Shown here one piece after another: positions 42,113 through 50,822 of a DNA stretch of 64,000 nt. The position numbers and the translations under genes are program-made. How positions within the stretch are numbered: position 1 is the first letter of the stretch; each line of letters starts with the position of its first letter. The notes below the pieces were generated by a model. The model was not told where the DNA came from and did no database searches. It worked only from the letters and a program-made list of their open reading frames with translations. The stretch comes from Actinoplanes sp. L3-i22 (GTDB taxonomy: Bacteria; Actinomycetota; Actinomycetes; Mycobacteriales; Micromonosporaceae), in NCBI RefSeq assembly GCF_019704555.1, contig NZ_AP024745.1:3666501-3730500 (forward strand). The letters run 5' to 3'.

Positions 42113-42619
42113 TCAGTTCGGGTGGGCCCAGGCGAAGGCGGCGATGATGCCGAGGGCGAGGGCGACGTTGAGCCAGCGGATCCGGCGGACGTGCAGGCCG
42201 TCGTCGGGGAGGGCGCCCACCTGCTGGAGCGCCTCCACCAGCCACCATGGGCCCTCGCGCATCGGCTGGTGATTGAACGTGGTGTGGAAGGCGGCGATGT
42301 CCACGGACGGGTAGCCCTTGATCGGCAGCGACGTGTCCAACTCGTCGTGGTGCGGGTCGCGCGGAATGACCAGGCTGCGTGCGACTCGCCAGCTGCGGAA
42401 GAAGTTGCGGATCACCACGGCGTCCGGGGTCACGACCACGCTGGTGCCGGGTCCGCCCAGATAGACCGCAACGGCCAGCGCGACCAGCATCAGCGAGAAC
42501 GTCGCCGAACTGGCCGGCCAGGTCAGCCAGGTCACGACCGGAATGAGCCCCAACGCCAGCCCGATGATCGCCAGCCCCTGCCAATCACGTTGGCGATAGA
42601 TCATCCGGCGTGGTGACAC
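42113..42619 (-). CDS. PH-domain-like membrane protein
   Basis: 168 residues from GTG 42619; ATG 42604 is an alternative. Two hydrophobic helices near the N-terminus (LAIIGLALGLIPVVTWLTW, FSLMLVALAVAVYLGG) are followed by a beta-rich part (TSVVVTPDAVVIRNFFRSWR) like the bacterial PH fold found in many small actinobacterial membrane proteins, and a C-terminal hydrophobic helix (LNVALALGIIAAFAW). Function unknown. The array of 32-bp repeats lies immediately beyond its stop. Confidence 0.6.
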   Translation of the reverse strand: MSPRRMIYRQRDWQGLAIIGLALGLIPVVTWLTWPASSATFSLMLVALAVAVYLGGPGTSVVVTPDAVVIRNFFRSWRVARSLVIPRDPHHDELDTSLPIKGYPSVDIAAFHTTFNHQPMREGPWWLVEALQQVGALPDDGLHVRRIRWLNVALALGIIAAFAWAHPN

Positions 42620-42712
42620 GGCGACAGCATAGATGCCGTGCGCGGGCATCCCGGTCGGCCTGGGCGTCCTCTCCGTGGCCGCCTTCTTCATGGGCCGGAG
42701 GAAGGCCGAGGG

Positions 42713-43219
42713 CTACTTCGTGTGGATCTCGGTGCCGGCGACGACGGAGCCGGTGACCGGGCTCTGGGCGGCTTCGACCACGCAGAGGACCACGTGGTCC
42801 TCGGGCCACGATTCGGCCGACGGGGAGTACTGCCAGGTCTTCCAGCCGTCGACGGCCGGTGAGTCGTATTGGTCGAAGGCCTCGGCACAGAACTTCTCGG
42901 ACTGCTGCTTGACGGCCTCGTCGCCGGGGTAGGCGCCGTCGGGCAGGGTGGTGACCGCGTATACCTCGGCCTGGTGGCTCTTGGCGCAGTCGGTCACCGG
43001 CAGCGCGTAGGCCGTTTCGTCGTCGAGGTCGGAGATGCAGTGTCCCGCCTGGACCTCCGCGACGTTGACCATCTCGAAGTCGTCGTTCCCGAAGTGGCGG
43101 GGCAGCCAGAAGAAGAGTCCCCACACGATCGCGCCGAACGTCACCGCCAGGGCGACGTAGCCGGGCCATTTCCGTTTCGGGCCGCCCAGGTAGGAGTGGT
43201 TCGCATCGCTCTCGGTCAC
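42713..43219 (-). CDS. Membrane-anchored septum-formation-domain protein
   Basis: 168 residues. One transmembrane helix (YVALAVTFGAIVWGLFFWLP) is preceded by a short cytoplasmic tail. The external part holds the actinobacterial Septum_form pattern: AGHCISDLDDETAYALPVTD, then CAKSHQAEVYAV, FCAEAFDQYDSPA and VVLCVVEAAQSPVTGSV with paired cysteines. The domain is named for a septation role in mycobacteria and its biochemical function is unknown. Confidence 0.75.
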   Translation of the reverse strand: MTESDANHSYLGGPKRKWPGYVALAVTFGAIVWGLFFWLPRHFGNDDFEMVNVAEVQAGHCISDLDDETAYALPVTDCAKSHQAEVYAVTTLPDGAYPGDEAVKQQSEKFCAEAFDQYDSPAVDGWKTWQYSPSAESWPEDHVVLCVVEAAQSPVTGSVVAGTEIHTK

Positions 43220-43473
43220 GAATCGGAACGGTACCGGTCGATGACCCGATCGCGATGCCCCGGTCCGCGAAAATGATCAAGGCGCGGGGCGCGGGGCGCG
43301 GGGCGCGGGGCGCGGGGCGCGGGGCGCGGGGCGGGGCGAGGGCGCGCGGCGGGGCGCGTGGGCGCGAGGGCGTGGCGCAGCGGGGGCGAGGGTGTGGGCG
43401 CGGGGCTGGGCGTGGCCCGGGATCGAGCGCGGGGGTGGGGCAGGGCGCGGGGGTGGGGCGGGGCGAGGCGCGA
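43220..43473. other. GC-rich low-complexity intergenic region
   Basis: Between the septum-formation-type gene and the chemoreceptor gene. It is almost wholly G, C and few A, with a heptanucleotide array at its start and further GGGCGCG/GGGGTGG-type variants to about 43470. No gene or terminator was recognised. Confidence 0.6.
43281..43329. repeat. Seven tandem copies of the heptamer GGCGCGG
   Basis: Seven perfect 7-bp units, followed by imperfect copies. Such tracts can slip during replication. Confidence 0.9.
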
Positions 43474-45072
43474 TCAGTAGCGGAACGTGCCGATGATGTC
43501 CTGGAGCTGCGTCGAGATCCGCGCCAGGTCCGTGGCGGCGTGTTCCGTGGCGTTCGCCGCGTTCCGCGTAGTCGACGTCACGTTCACTACCTCGGCCAGC
43601 TGCGAGCTGATGTTCGACGTTCCGTCCGCAGCCCGCCCCAGGTCGTCGGTCATGCCCTTGGTCGTGGCGCTCTGCTCCTCGACCGCCGACGCGATCGTGT
43701 TCTGGAAGTCGTTGATGTTGCCGATGATCTGGCCGATCCCGGCGATCGACTCGACGGCCTCCTTGGCGTCCCGCTGGATCGCCTCGACCCGGTGCGAGAT
43801 GTCCTCGGTGGCTTTAGCCGTCTCCTGGGCGAGGTCCTTGACCTCGGACGCCACCACCGCGAAGCCTTTGCCCAGCTCACCGGCCCGGGCCGCCTCGATC
43901 GTCGCGTTGAGGGCGAGCAGGTTCGTCTGCTCGGCGATCGCCGTGATCGTCTTGACCACGCTGTCGATCTCGCCGGACGACACGTCCAGCTTGGTCATCA
44001 GTTTCTCGGCTTCGGCGGCGACCTCGACCGCACTCGACGCGACCGCCGCGGCCTGGCTGGCGCTGATCGCGATCTCCCGGATCGCCGCGCCCATCTCCTG
44101 CGCACCCCCGGCGACCGCCTGCACCCCCGCGGTCACCGCCTCGGCGGCCTGGTCGATCGAGTGGACCCGGCTGGAGGTCTGGTCGACGCCGCCGGACAGG
44201 TTCCGGCTGGCCTCCTGCATGTCCTCGGATCGCTGGGCGAGCCCGGAACTCGCCTCGGAGAGCGTCTGCATCACGGTCCGCATGTGGTCGACCGCCGCGC
44301 CGGCCGAGCGGGACATCCGCCCGATCTCGTCGGTGCCCTGGTCGGCCGGGCTGTCCCGCAGGTCGCCGGCGGCCATCGCGGACATCACCGCTTCGAGCGC
44401 GGCCAGCCGGCGGGCGAACATCCGGGCGACCAGGAGGGCGATCGCGCCGGCCAGCAGGACGCCGACGACGAGCGTGGCGATGATGGTGACCCGGGCGCGG
44501 GAGGCGGCGTCGGCGGCGGCTTTCGCGGCGGCGGCGGCGTTGGTCTGCGAGAGGGACTTGAGTTCTTCGATGTGTTTGACGGCTTCGACGATGGCCGGGT
44601 TCATCTTGGTGGTGCGCAGGTTCTGCCACTCGTCGAGGTTGCCGGCGTCTTTCGCGGCGACCGCCTGGGCGCGATATTTGAGGTATTCCTCCCACGACGT
44701 CTGGACCTGGGCCATCCCGGCCTTCTCGCCCGAGCTGACGTCCAGCGCGCTGTAGTCGGTGATCTGCTGCGACACCTGGTCGATCATCGTCGCCGAGTCC
44801 GCGCTGTAGGCCTTGGCCTTGACCGGGTCGGTCGAGGTGGTGCCGGACAGCCCGGCCCACCGGGAGTGCCAGATCAGCTGCTGGATGTCGAGCACCGCGG
44901 TGATCGGCTTCAGGGCCTGCCGGTAGATCGCGTCGGCCCGCCCGGCGATCGTCGACATCCGGGTGATCCCGACGACGCCGACCACGACCGCCACCACCAG
45001 GCCGACGGTCGCCGCCAGCAGCAGGTTCGACCGCATGCTCATCGAGCTCAGACGCTTGCCGTTGGACGCCAC
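43474..45072 (-). CDS. Methyl-accepting chemotaxis protein
   Basis: 532 residues. TM1 near residues 15-37 (LLLAATVGLVVAVVVGVVGI), a helical sensor domain of about 155 residues, TM2 near 195-215 (VTIIATLVVGVLLAGAIALL), a HAMP region (ARRLAALEAVMSAMAAGDL), and the signalling domain with the conserved tip EQTNLLALNATIEAARAGE, then KGFAVVASEVKDLAQE. It senses an unknown signal through CheA/CheW; no che genes are in the window. A 7-bp inverted repeat (CGGAAGT, ACTTCCG at 45100-45117) lies upstream of it. Confidence 0.9.
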   Translation of the reverse strand: MASNGKRLSSMSMRSNLLLAATVGLVVAVVVGVVGITRMSTIAGRADAIYRQALKPITAVLDIQQLIWHSRWAGLSGTTSTDPVKAKAYSADSATMIDQVSQQITDYSALDVSSGEKAGMAQVQTSWEEYLKYRAQAVAAKDAGNLDEWQNLRTTKMNPAIVEAVKHIEELKSLSQTNAAAAAKAAADAASRARVTIIATLVVGVLLAGAIALLVARMFARRLAALEAVMSAMAAGDLRDSPADQGTDEIGRMSRSAGAAVDHMRTVMQTLSEASSGLAQRSEDMQEASRNLSGGVDQTSSRVHSIDQAAEAVTAGVQAVAGGAQEMGAAIREIAISASQAAAVASSAVEVAAEAEKLMTKLDVSSGEIDSVVKTITAIAEQTNLLALNATIEAARAGELGKGFAVVASEVKDLAQETAKATEDISHRVEAIQRDAKEAVESIAGIGQIIGNINDFQNTIASAVEEQSATTKGMTDDLGRAADGTSNISSQLAEVVNVTSTTRNAANATEHAATDLARISTQLQDIIGTFRY

Positions 45073-45297
45073 GGAACCACCGTAAAAGCCCGGAGCGGCC
45101 GGAAGTTCCCACTTCCGAATGTCCGTAACGTCAGACTTAAAAACACCAAACCCTTAAATGCGATTGGGGTACGGGATCAGCCGACCACCCACCACCCCAC
45201 CAGGCATCGGAGAAACAGTGGGTGGTGGATCCTCCGCGCGGATGATCAACGGCGGCGACCCTCCTCAATGGAGAAACTCGCCGTTAGGCTGCACGCC
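45073..45297. promoter_or_regulatory. Divergent promoter region of chemoreceptor and LLM genes
   Basis: 225 bases. It contains CGGAAGT (45100-45106) and ACTTCCG (45111-45117) with a 4-base spacer near the chemoreceptor, an AT-rich stretch at 45120-45165, and CCACCCAC with GTGGGTGG arms around 45185-45230. No sigma-specific boxes were assigned. Confidence 0.4.
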
Positions 45298-46227
45298 ATG
45301 CGGCTGGGTGTGAATCTTCCACAGAATGATCGATACGATCTCGCGCACGACGTGACCGCGTTCGCCCGCGCGGCCGAGGAGATCGGCTTCGACAGCCTGT
45401 GGGCGTACGAGCGGATTCTCGCCCCGGAGGACACCAGCGGCGCCCACGGCCTCTACGGCATCCCGGACCTGCCGTGGCCGGCGAGCTATTCGCACACCAC
45501 GGATGCCCTGGTCACGCTGACCCTGGCGGCGGCCGTCACCGGCCGGGTCGAGCTCGGCACGAGTGTGCTGGTGCCCGGCCTGCACCTGCCGTTCCGGCTG
45601 GCCCGGAGCCTGGCCGCGCTGGACGCGGCGAGCGGCGGCCGGCTGATCGCCGGGCTGGGCAGCGGCTGGTCGATCGACGAGTTCGAGGCCACCGCGCCGC
45701 GGCCGATCGCCGAGCGGGGCCGGGCGCTCGACGAGTTCCTGGACTACGCGGCCGCGGCCTGGGGGCCGGACCCGGTCTCGTTCGAGAACGACCGCTACCG
45801 GCTGGCGCCGAGCCGGGTGAACCCGAAGCCGAAGCGCCGGATCCCGATCCTGCTGGCCGCCTCGAACCGGACGGCGCTGGGGCGGATCGCCCGCCGGGGC
45901 GACGGCTGGCTGCCCACCGGCGTCCCGCCCCGGCGGGCCGGCGAGGTGCTGGCCGGGATCCGGGCGCAGGCCGCCGAGCTGGGCCGGGATCCCGCCGCGA
46001 TCGGCTGCGTCTTCCAGCTGGGGATGCGCAGCCTGGCGGAGGTGCCGGCGGCGGGCCGGCAGCCGTACACCGGAAGCGTCAAGCAGGTCGTCGCGGACCT
46101 CGAGGCGCTGGCCGAGGCCGGCGTGGACCACGTGTACGTGACGCTCGCCTCGGCGGCCCGCGGCCTCGACGAACTGATCGACGCCGCCCGGACCCTGCAC
46201 GCGGAGGTCCGGGCCGCGGGCCTCTGA
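45298..46227 (+). CDS. LLM-class F420-dependent oxidoreductase
   Basis: 309 residues. MRLGVNLPQNDRYDLAHDVT, then ARAAEEIGFDSLWAYERIL, is the typical F420-dependent LLM N-terminus. RVELGTSVLVPGLHLPFRLA, LAALDAASGGRLIAGLGSGW and RIPILLAASNRTALGRIARR follow. It probably uses F420 to oxidise or reduce an unknown substrate. An ATG at 45268 is an alternative start; neither has a strong ribosome site. Confidence 0.83.
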   Translation: MRLGVNLPQNDRYDLAHDVTAFARAAEEIGFDSLWAYERILAPEDTSGAHGLYGIPDLPWPASYSHTTDALVTLTLAAAVTGRVELGTSVLVPGLHLPFRLARSLAALDAASGGRLIAGLGSGWSIDEFEATAPRPIAERGRALDEFLDYAAAAWGPDPVSFENDRYRLAPSRVNPKPKRRIPILLAASNRTALGRIARRGDGWLPTGVPPRRAGEVLAGIRAQAAELGRDPAAIGCVFQLGMRSLAEVPAAGRQPYTGSVKQVVADLEALAEAGVDHVYVTLASAARGLDELIDAARTLHAEVRAAGL

Positions 46228-46249
46228 CCAGCGATTCCCGCGTGGCGGG

Positions 46250-46443
46250 TCAGGGGATCCCGGGGAGCGCGCCGGCACCCCATTCGCGGCACCCCATTCG
46301 CGGCGCACGATCTCGGCGAACGCCGCGCGGAAGTACACGTCCTCGTACGCCCACGCCGGGTCCTGGTAACCGGGCAGGGGATAGGGGTAGAGCGATTCCC
46401 CGAGGGCGATGAAGGCTTGCAGGATCAGGTGTGGAAGTCGCAT
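46250..46443 (-). pseudogene. Small gene broken by a 14-bp tandem duplication
   Basis: ATG 46443 follows an excellent AGGAGG site (7-base spacing). The frame reads MRLPHLILQAFIALGESLYP, then WAYEDVYFRAAFAEIVRREW. It then hits two perfect 14-bp copies (46274-46287, 46288-46301). Reading straight through, the frame runs on for hundreds of bases into the neighbour's antisense. Removing one copy gives ...REWGAGALPGIP and a stop at 46250, a 59-residue protein ending 22 bases from the LLM stop. The family is not recognised. Confidence 0.65.
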
Positions 46444-46512
46444 CGGATTACCTCCTGGAGAAGAGCCGGAGCCCGGTGGCGGGCCGGACGGCTCCGCCAC
46501 CGGTGCCGGGGA

Positions 46513-47316
46513 TCAGCTGTGCTCGCGGGCCGCGCGCTCGATCACGGCCGCGGTCTTCTCCGGCTGCGACGCCAGGACCAGGTGCGACGCGCCCTTCGCG
46601 ACGGTCACCTCGGCGTGCGCCCGGGCCGCCATCCAGTACTGCGCGGCCGCCGGGATGTTCTTGTCGGCGGTCGGGATCAGCGCGTAGCTGGGGATCGTCT
46701 TCCACGCCGGGGTGCCGGTCTCCGGCTCGGCGAGCGCGGCCGCGTCGATCGGGCGCTGGCTGACCGCGAGCAGCCGCGCGGTGCGGGCCGGCACGTCCGC
46801 CGCGAATTGCTGCGGGAACTTCGCCTGGTCGATGTAGAGGTCGGAGCCGATCTGGTGCAGGGTCGGCGCGAGCGTGCTGCCCGGGAACTTGTTCGACAGC
46901 TCACCGGCCGACTCACCGGTGTCCGGCAGGAACGCGGCCACATAGACCAGGGCCGTCACCTTCGGGTCGCCGCTGGCCGCCTCGGTGATCACGTTGCCGG
47001 CGTAGGAGTGCCCGACCAGCACGACCGGGCCGTCGACGTCGTCCACGACCGACCGGACCACCGCGGCGTCCGAGGCGACGCCGCGTAGCGGGTTCGCCAC
47101 CGCGACGACCGGGTAGCCGTCGTCCTGCAGCCGGCGGACCACGTCGTTCCAGCCGCTGGAGTCGGCGAACGCGCCGTGCACCAGGACCACGGTCGGTTTC
47201 GCCCGGTGGCCGCCGGCGTGCGCTTCGGCGATCGACGGGCCGAGGCCGTAGACGGCGCCGGCGGCGAGCACGACGCCCGCGGTGGTGGTGGCGATGACGC
47301 GCGACTTCTTGTTCAT
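46513..47316 (-). CDS. Exported alpha/beta hydrolase
   Basis: 267 residues. A signal peptide or anchor (MNKKSRVIATTTAGVVLAAG, then AVYGLGPSIAEAHAG) precedes the hydrolase: TVVLVHGAFADSSGWNDVVR, nucleophile VLVGHSYAGNVIT, acid region IPTADKNIPA and GASHLVLASQPE for the histidine. This subgroup includes esterases acting on small aromatic or pesticide-like esters; the substrate here is unknown. A GAGGAGAG site precedes ATG 47316. It lies between the Liv operon terminator and the broken small gene. Confidence 0.82.
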   Translation of the reverse strand: MNKKSRVIATTTAGVVLAAGAVYGLGPSIAEAHAGGHRAKPTVVLVHGAFADSSGWNDVVRRLQDDGYPVVAVANPLRGVASDAAVVRSVVDDVDGPVVLVGHSYAGNVITEAASGDPKVTALVYVAAFLPDTGESAGELSNKFPGSTLAPTLHQIGSDLYIDQAKFPQQFAADVPARTARLLAVSQRPIDAAALAEPETGTPAWKTIPSYALIPTADKNIPAAAQYWMAARAHAEVTVAKGASHLVLASQPEKTAAVIERAAREHS

Positions 47317-47427
47317 GGCAACTCTCCTCAGCAGGGGTTCTGCCGAGAAGCCTGTCCGCGGCCGGGGGTCGGGCGCCCCCGGGAACGGCCCTGGTGCCCA
47401 CCGCCCCGTGCCCTGGCCGGGACAGGA

Positions 47428-47469
47428 CCCGGCCCCGATCTCGGAGGGGAAGGTGAGATCGGGGCCGGG
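47428..47469. terminator. Strong hairpin downstream of the Liv operon
   Basis: 15-bp perfect stem, CCCGGCCCCGATCTC with GAGATCGGGGCCGGG, 12-base loop, 24 bases beyond the LivM stop. No T-tract follows. Confidence 0.75.
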
Positions 47470-47492
47470 ACGACGTACCGGAAAAGTGGTTT

Positions 47493-48515
47493 TTATGGGG
47501 TTGAATTGATCGGCTCGCGGCGGCGGACCGCGCGTTGCAGGGGCTCCCATCGGGTGCGGAGGCCGGCGAGCCCGCCCGGGACGAAGTAGACGGCCAGGAT
47601 GAACAGCGTGCCCAGGATGAACAGCGGCTCGCTGAGCGGGCCGGGGAGCTGCCCGCCGAGACGGGCCAGGCGCTGGTCGAGGTAGGCGTAGAGCAGGCCG
47701 CCGGCCAGCGCGCCCCACCGCGTGCCGGCGCCGCCGAGGACCGCCATCACGATCAGGGCCAGGGTGAAGTCCGACGAGGCCACGTGCGGCGACGCGCCGC
47801 CGACCACCAGGGCGTAGACCACGCCGCCGAGCGCTGCCAGAGCGCCGGCAAGAACAAAGGCGACAAGCTTCACACGGTACGGCGACAGCCCCACCACCGC
47901 GATCCGACGCTCGTCGTCGCGCAGTCCGATCAGCGTGCGGCCCAGCGGCGCCCGGTCGACGGCGTGCACGACCAGGACCACGACGACCAGGACGGCCAGG
48001 GCCAGCCAGTACAGGTTGACCGTGTTCGTCACGCCGACCAGCGCGTCCGGCAGCGACCCGGTGCGCATCGGCAGGCCCTCCTCGCCGCCGGTCAGGCCGC
48101 CCGGGTCCCGGTTCACCAGGATATAGCCGACCTGCGCGAACGCGAGCGTGACCATCGAGAACGCGATCCCCGAGGTGCGCAGCGCGACCGAGCCGAGCAG
48201 TCCGGCCAGGGCCGCCGCGGCGAGCACGGTGACCAGCGTCGCCGACCACAGCGACCAGGCGTAGTGGCTGACCAGGATGTCGACGCCGTAGGCGCCGGCC
48301 GCGATGTAGAGCGCGTGCCCGAACGACAGCAGCCCGGCCCGGCCGAACAGCAGGTCGTAGCCGAGCGCGAGCGCCCCGAAGACCAGGCAGACGGCCAGCA
48401 GCTGGAGCGTGCCGGGCGAGTTGAGCGGCCCCTCGAAGAGCCCGGGCAGCGACAGCGTCGACCACGGCAGCACCGCCGCGAGCAGCAGCAACGCCAGGGG
48501 AACGAACCGTTTCAC
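47493..48515 (-). CDS. livM: Branched-chain-amino-acid-type ABC permease LivM
   Basis: 340 residues, about ten hydrophobic segments. LLSFGHALYIAAGAYGVDIL and VALRTSGIAFSMVTLAFAQV are family signatures; the cytoplasmic coupling region is LRDDERRIAVVGLSPYRVKL. GTG 48515 overlaps the LivH stop. It forms the inner-membrane channel with LivH. Such transporters carry amino acids, amides or aromatic acids; the ligand is not decided by the permease. Confidence 0.88.
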   Translation of the reverse strand: MKRFVPLALLLLAAVLPWSTLSLPGLFEGPLNSPGTLQLLAVCLVFGALALGYDLLFGRAGLLSFGHALYIAAGAYGVDILVSHYAWSLWSATLVTVLAAAALAGLLGSVALRTSGIAFSMVTLAFAQVGYILVNRDPGGLTGGEEGLPMRTGSLPDALVGVTNTVNLYWLALAVLVVVVLVVHAVDRAPLGRTLIGLRDDERRIAVVGLSPYRVKLVAFVLAGALAALGGVVYALVVGGASPHVASSDFTLALIVMAVLGGAGTRWGALAGGLLYAYLDQRLARLGGQLPGPLSEPLFILGTLFILAVYFVPGGLAGLRTRWEPLQRAVRRREPINSTP

Positions 48516-49378
48516 GCGGCGACCGCCTTTCCCGCGATGCCGGCCGGGCGCAGCAGCAGCACGACGGCGAGCAGCACCACCACGCTGACGTCCCCGGCGC
48601 CGGCCGCGCCGTAGTAGTTGACGAACTGCTGGAGCAGGCCGACCCCGACCGCGGCGATCGCCGAGCCGTTGATCGAGCCGAGGCCGCCGATCACCACCAC
48701 GATGAACGCGAAGATCAGCAGCGAGCCGCCCTGACCGGGGGAGACCGAGGTGAAGTACATCCCGCCGAGGATCCCGGCCAGCCCGGCGAGGGCCCCGCCG
48801 ATCGCGAAGACCAGCGTGAACGCGTTGCGCACGTCGATGCCGAGCGCCCGGACCATGGCCCGGTTCTCCACCCCGGCCCGGATGATCAGGCCGTACCGGG
48901 TCCAGCGCAGGAACGCCAGCAGCCCGCCGAGCACCAGCACCGCGGCGCCGATCAGCAGGAACCGGTCGTCGGGCACGGTCGCGCCGAGGATCCCGGTCAC
49001 GTGCGACGCCCATTGCGGGCGCGGGAAGACCCGGGCGTCGGCGCCCCAGACCGACTGCAGCAGCGCCACCCCGGCCAGCGACAGACCGACGGTGACCAGC
49101 ACCTGCTCGGTGTGCCGGGCGTAGAGCGGCCGGATCAGCACCAGCTCGACCAGCGCGCCGGTGGCGGCGGCCGCGACGATGCCGAAGACCACCGCGAGCG
49201 GCAGGCCCACGTGCGGGGCGGACCACCAGGTGGCGTAGGCGCCGACCGACAGGAACAGGCCGTGCGCGAAGTTCAGGACTCCGGCCAGGCCGAAGACCAG
49301 TGACAGTCCGGAAGCGATCAGGAAGTAGAGCGCCGCCAGGCCGAGCCCGGTCAGCGTCAGCAGAACCACCGTCGACAT
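48512..49378 (-). CDS. livH: Branched-chain-amino-acid-type ABC permease LivH
   Basis: 288 residues, about eight membrane segments. GLAGVLNFAHGLFLSVGAYA is the LivH signature; the coupling helix is VENRAMVRALGIDVRNAFTL, and GGLGSINGSAIAAVGVGLLQ is near the C-terminus. It pairs with LivM. It starts one base before the LivF stop and its stop overlaps the LivM start. Confidence 0.88.
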   Translation of the reverse strand: MSTVVLLTLTGLGLAALYFLIASGLSLVFGLAGVLNFAHGLFLSVGAYATWWSAPHVGLPLAVVFGIVAAAATGALVELVLIRPLYARHTEQVLVTVGLSLAGVALLQSVWGADARVFPRPQWASHVTGILGATVPDDRFLLIGAAVLVLGGLLAFLRWTRYGLIIRAGVENRAMVRALGIDVRNAFTLVFAIGGALAGLAGILGGMYFTSVSPGQGGSLLIFAFIVVVIGGLGSINGSAIAAVGVGLLQQFVNYYGAAGAGDVSVVVLLAVVLLLRPAGIAGKAVAA

Positions 49379-50077
49379 TCAGTGCCTCCCGACGCCGAGC
49401 AGGGCCCGCGTCGTCTCGTTGTTGCCGAGCAGGTCGCTCGCGGCGCCGCGCCAGGCGACCCGGCCGGCCTCGATCACCACGGCGTCGGCGGCCAGCTTGC
49501 GGACCACCGCCAGGTTCTGCTCGACCAGCAGCACCGGCACGCGTTCGGCGACCCGGCCGAGCACGGTCGCGACCGCGGTGACCACGGCCGGGGCCAGGCC
49601 CTTGGTCGGCTCGTCGACCAGCAGCAACCGGTTCGGGTTGAGCAGCACGCGGGCGATCGCGACCATCTGCTGCTGCCCGCCGGACAGTGTCCCGGCGCGC
49701 TGCGCGGCCCGCTGTTCCAGTTCCGGGAACAGCTCGTGGACCAGGGCATAGTCCGGTTCCGGGGTGCGCTCGGCGAGCCGCAGGTTCTCCGCGACGGTCA
49801 ACCCCGCGAAGACACAACGATCTTCCGGTACGTACCCGAGCCCGTCCCGCACCAGCCGGTGCGTGGCCCGCCCGAGGGCCGGCTTCCCGTCGTACTCGAC
49901 GCTGCCCTCGGCCGGGAGCTCGCCGAGGATCGCGCGCAGCGTGGTGGTCTTGCCGACGCCGTTGCGCCCGAGCAGCGCGGTGACGCCGGTCGCGGCCACG
50001 TCGAAGGTCACGCCCTGCAGGATGTGGGACCCGCCGAGGCGTACCGAGAGATCCCTGATCGTCAGAATCGAATTCAC
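49379..50077 (-). CDS. livF: ABC transporter ATPase LivF
   Basis: 232 residues. Walker A LLGRNGVGKTTTLRAILGEL, signature LSGGQQQMVAIARVLLNPNR, Walker B LLLVDEPTKGLAPAVVTAVA. It energises transport with LivG. GTG 50077 overlaps the LivG stop, so the four genes are translationally coupled. Confidence 0.9.
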   Translation of the reverse strand: MNSILTIRDLSVRLGGSHILQGVTFDVAATGVTALLGRNGVGKTTTLRAILGELPAEGSVEYDGKPALGRATHRLVRDGLGYVPEDRCVFAGLTVAENLRLAERTPEPDYALVHELFPELEQRAAQRAGTLSGGQQQMVAIARVLLNPNRLLLVDEPTKGLAPAVVTAVATVLGRVAERVPVLLVEQNLAVVRKLAADAVVIEAGRVAWRGAASDLLGNNETTRALLGVGRH

Positions 50078-50820
50078 AACCCCTCCCCGAGGTACGCCTC
50101 CTGGACGAACGCGTCGGCCATCACCGCGTCCGGGGTGTCGCAGGCGAGCAACGCCCCGTGGTGCAGGACCGCCACCCGGTCGGCCAGGTCGAGGACCACG
50201 TCCATGTGGTGTTCCACCATGAGCACGCTGCGGCCGGTGCCGGCGGTCAGCCCGCGGATCACCTCGACCAGGGCGGGCACGTCCTCGGTGCTCACGCCGG
50301 CCATCGGCTCGTCGAGCAGCAGCACGCGCGGGTCGCCGGCGAGCAGCAGCGCGATCTCGAGCTTGCGTTTCTCGCCGTGCGCGAGGGAGCCGGCGGTGCG
50401 GTCGGCGCGGTGCTCAAGACGTACCTCCGCAAGAATTTCCGCGACGCGGACCGTGATGTCGCGGTCGGAGCGGCGACGCCAGGCGCGCATCGCGCCGCCC
50501 TTGCGGGCCTGCACGGCGAGCGCGACATTGTCGGTGACGGTGAGCGAGCCGAAGACCGCGGAGGTCTGGAAGGTCCGGCCCAGGCCGTTGCGGGCGCGGC
50601 GGTGCGGCGCGAGCCGGGTGATGTCGTCGCCGCCCAGCAGGATCCGGCCGGAGCTGGGCCGGCGCAGGCCGCTGATCAGGTTGAACAGCGAGGTCTTGCC
50701 GGCGCCGTTCGGGCCGATCAGGGCGACGAACTCGTCCGGATCGAGGTGCAGGGTGACGTCGTGGACGATCGGCACGGCGCCGATCGTCCACGAGACACCC
50801 TCGACGGTGAGGGCGGGCAC
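50074..50820 (-). CDS. livG: ABC transporter ATPase LivG
   Basis: 248 residues from GTG 50818-50820. Walker A IGPNGAGKTSLFNLISGLRR, the LivG-type GRTFQTSAVFGSLTVTDNVA, signature SLAHGEKRKLEIALLLAGDP, Walker B VLLLDEPMAGVSTEDV, and the C-terminal VQEAYLGEG tail found in LivG. SLAHGE replaces the canonical LSxGE, as in other LivG proteins. It starts 2 bases before the binding-protein stop. Confidence 0.9.
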   Translation of the reverse strand: MPALTVEGVSWTIGAVPIVHDVTLHLDPDEFVALIGPNGAGKTSLFNLISGLRRPSSGRILLGGDDITRLAPHRRARNGLGRTFQTSAVFGSLTVTDNVALAVQARKGGAMRAWRRRSDRDITVRVAEILAEVRLEHRADRTAGSLAHGEKRKLEIALLLAGDPRVLLLDEPMAGVSTEDVPALVEVIRGLTAGTGRSVLMVEHHMDVVLDLADRVAVLHHGALLACDTPDAVMADAFVQEAYLGEGL

Positions 50821-50822
50821 GC

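Noticed and set aside
43281..43470. CRISPR-like array
   Set aside because: The repeats are contiguous 7-mers with no spacers and no cas genes.
43255..45297. Upstream part of the long plus frame ending at 46227
   Set aside because: The frame before 45268 is a low-complexity translation of the heptamer repeat and of the chemoreceptor antisense. The LLM gene starts at 45298 or 45268.
47176..47589. Plus-strand frame overlapping the exported hydrolase start
   Set aside because: Antisense of the hydrolase gene and of the terminator region, with no ribosome site or motif.
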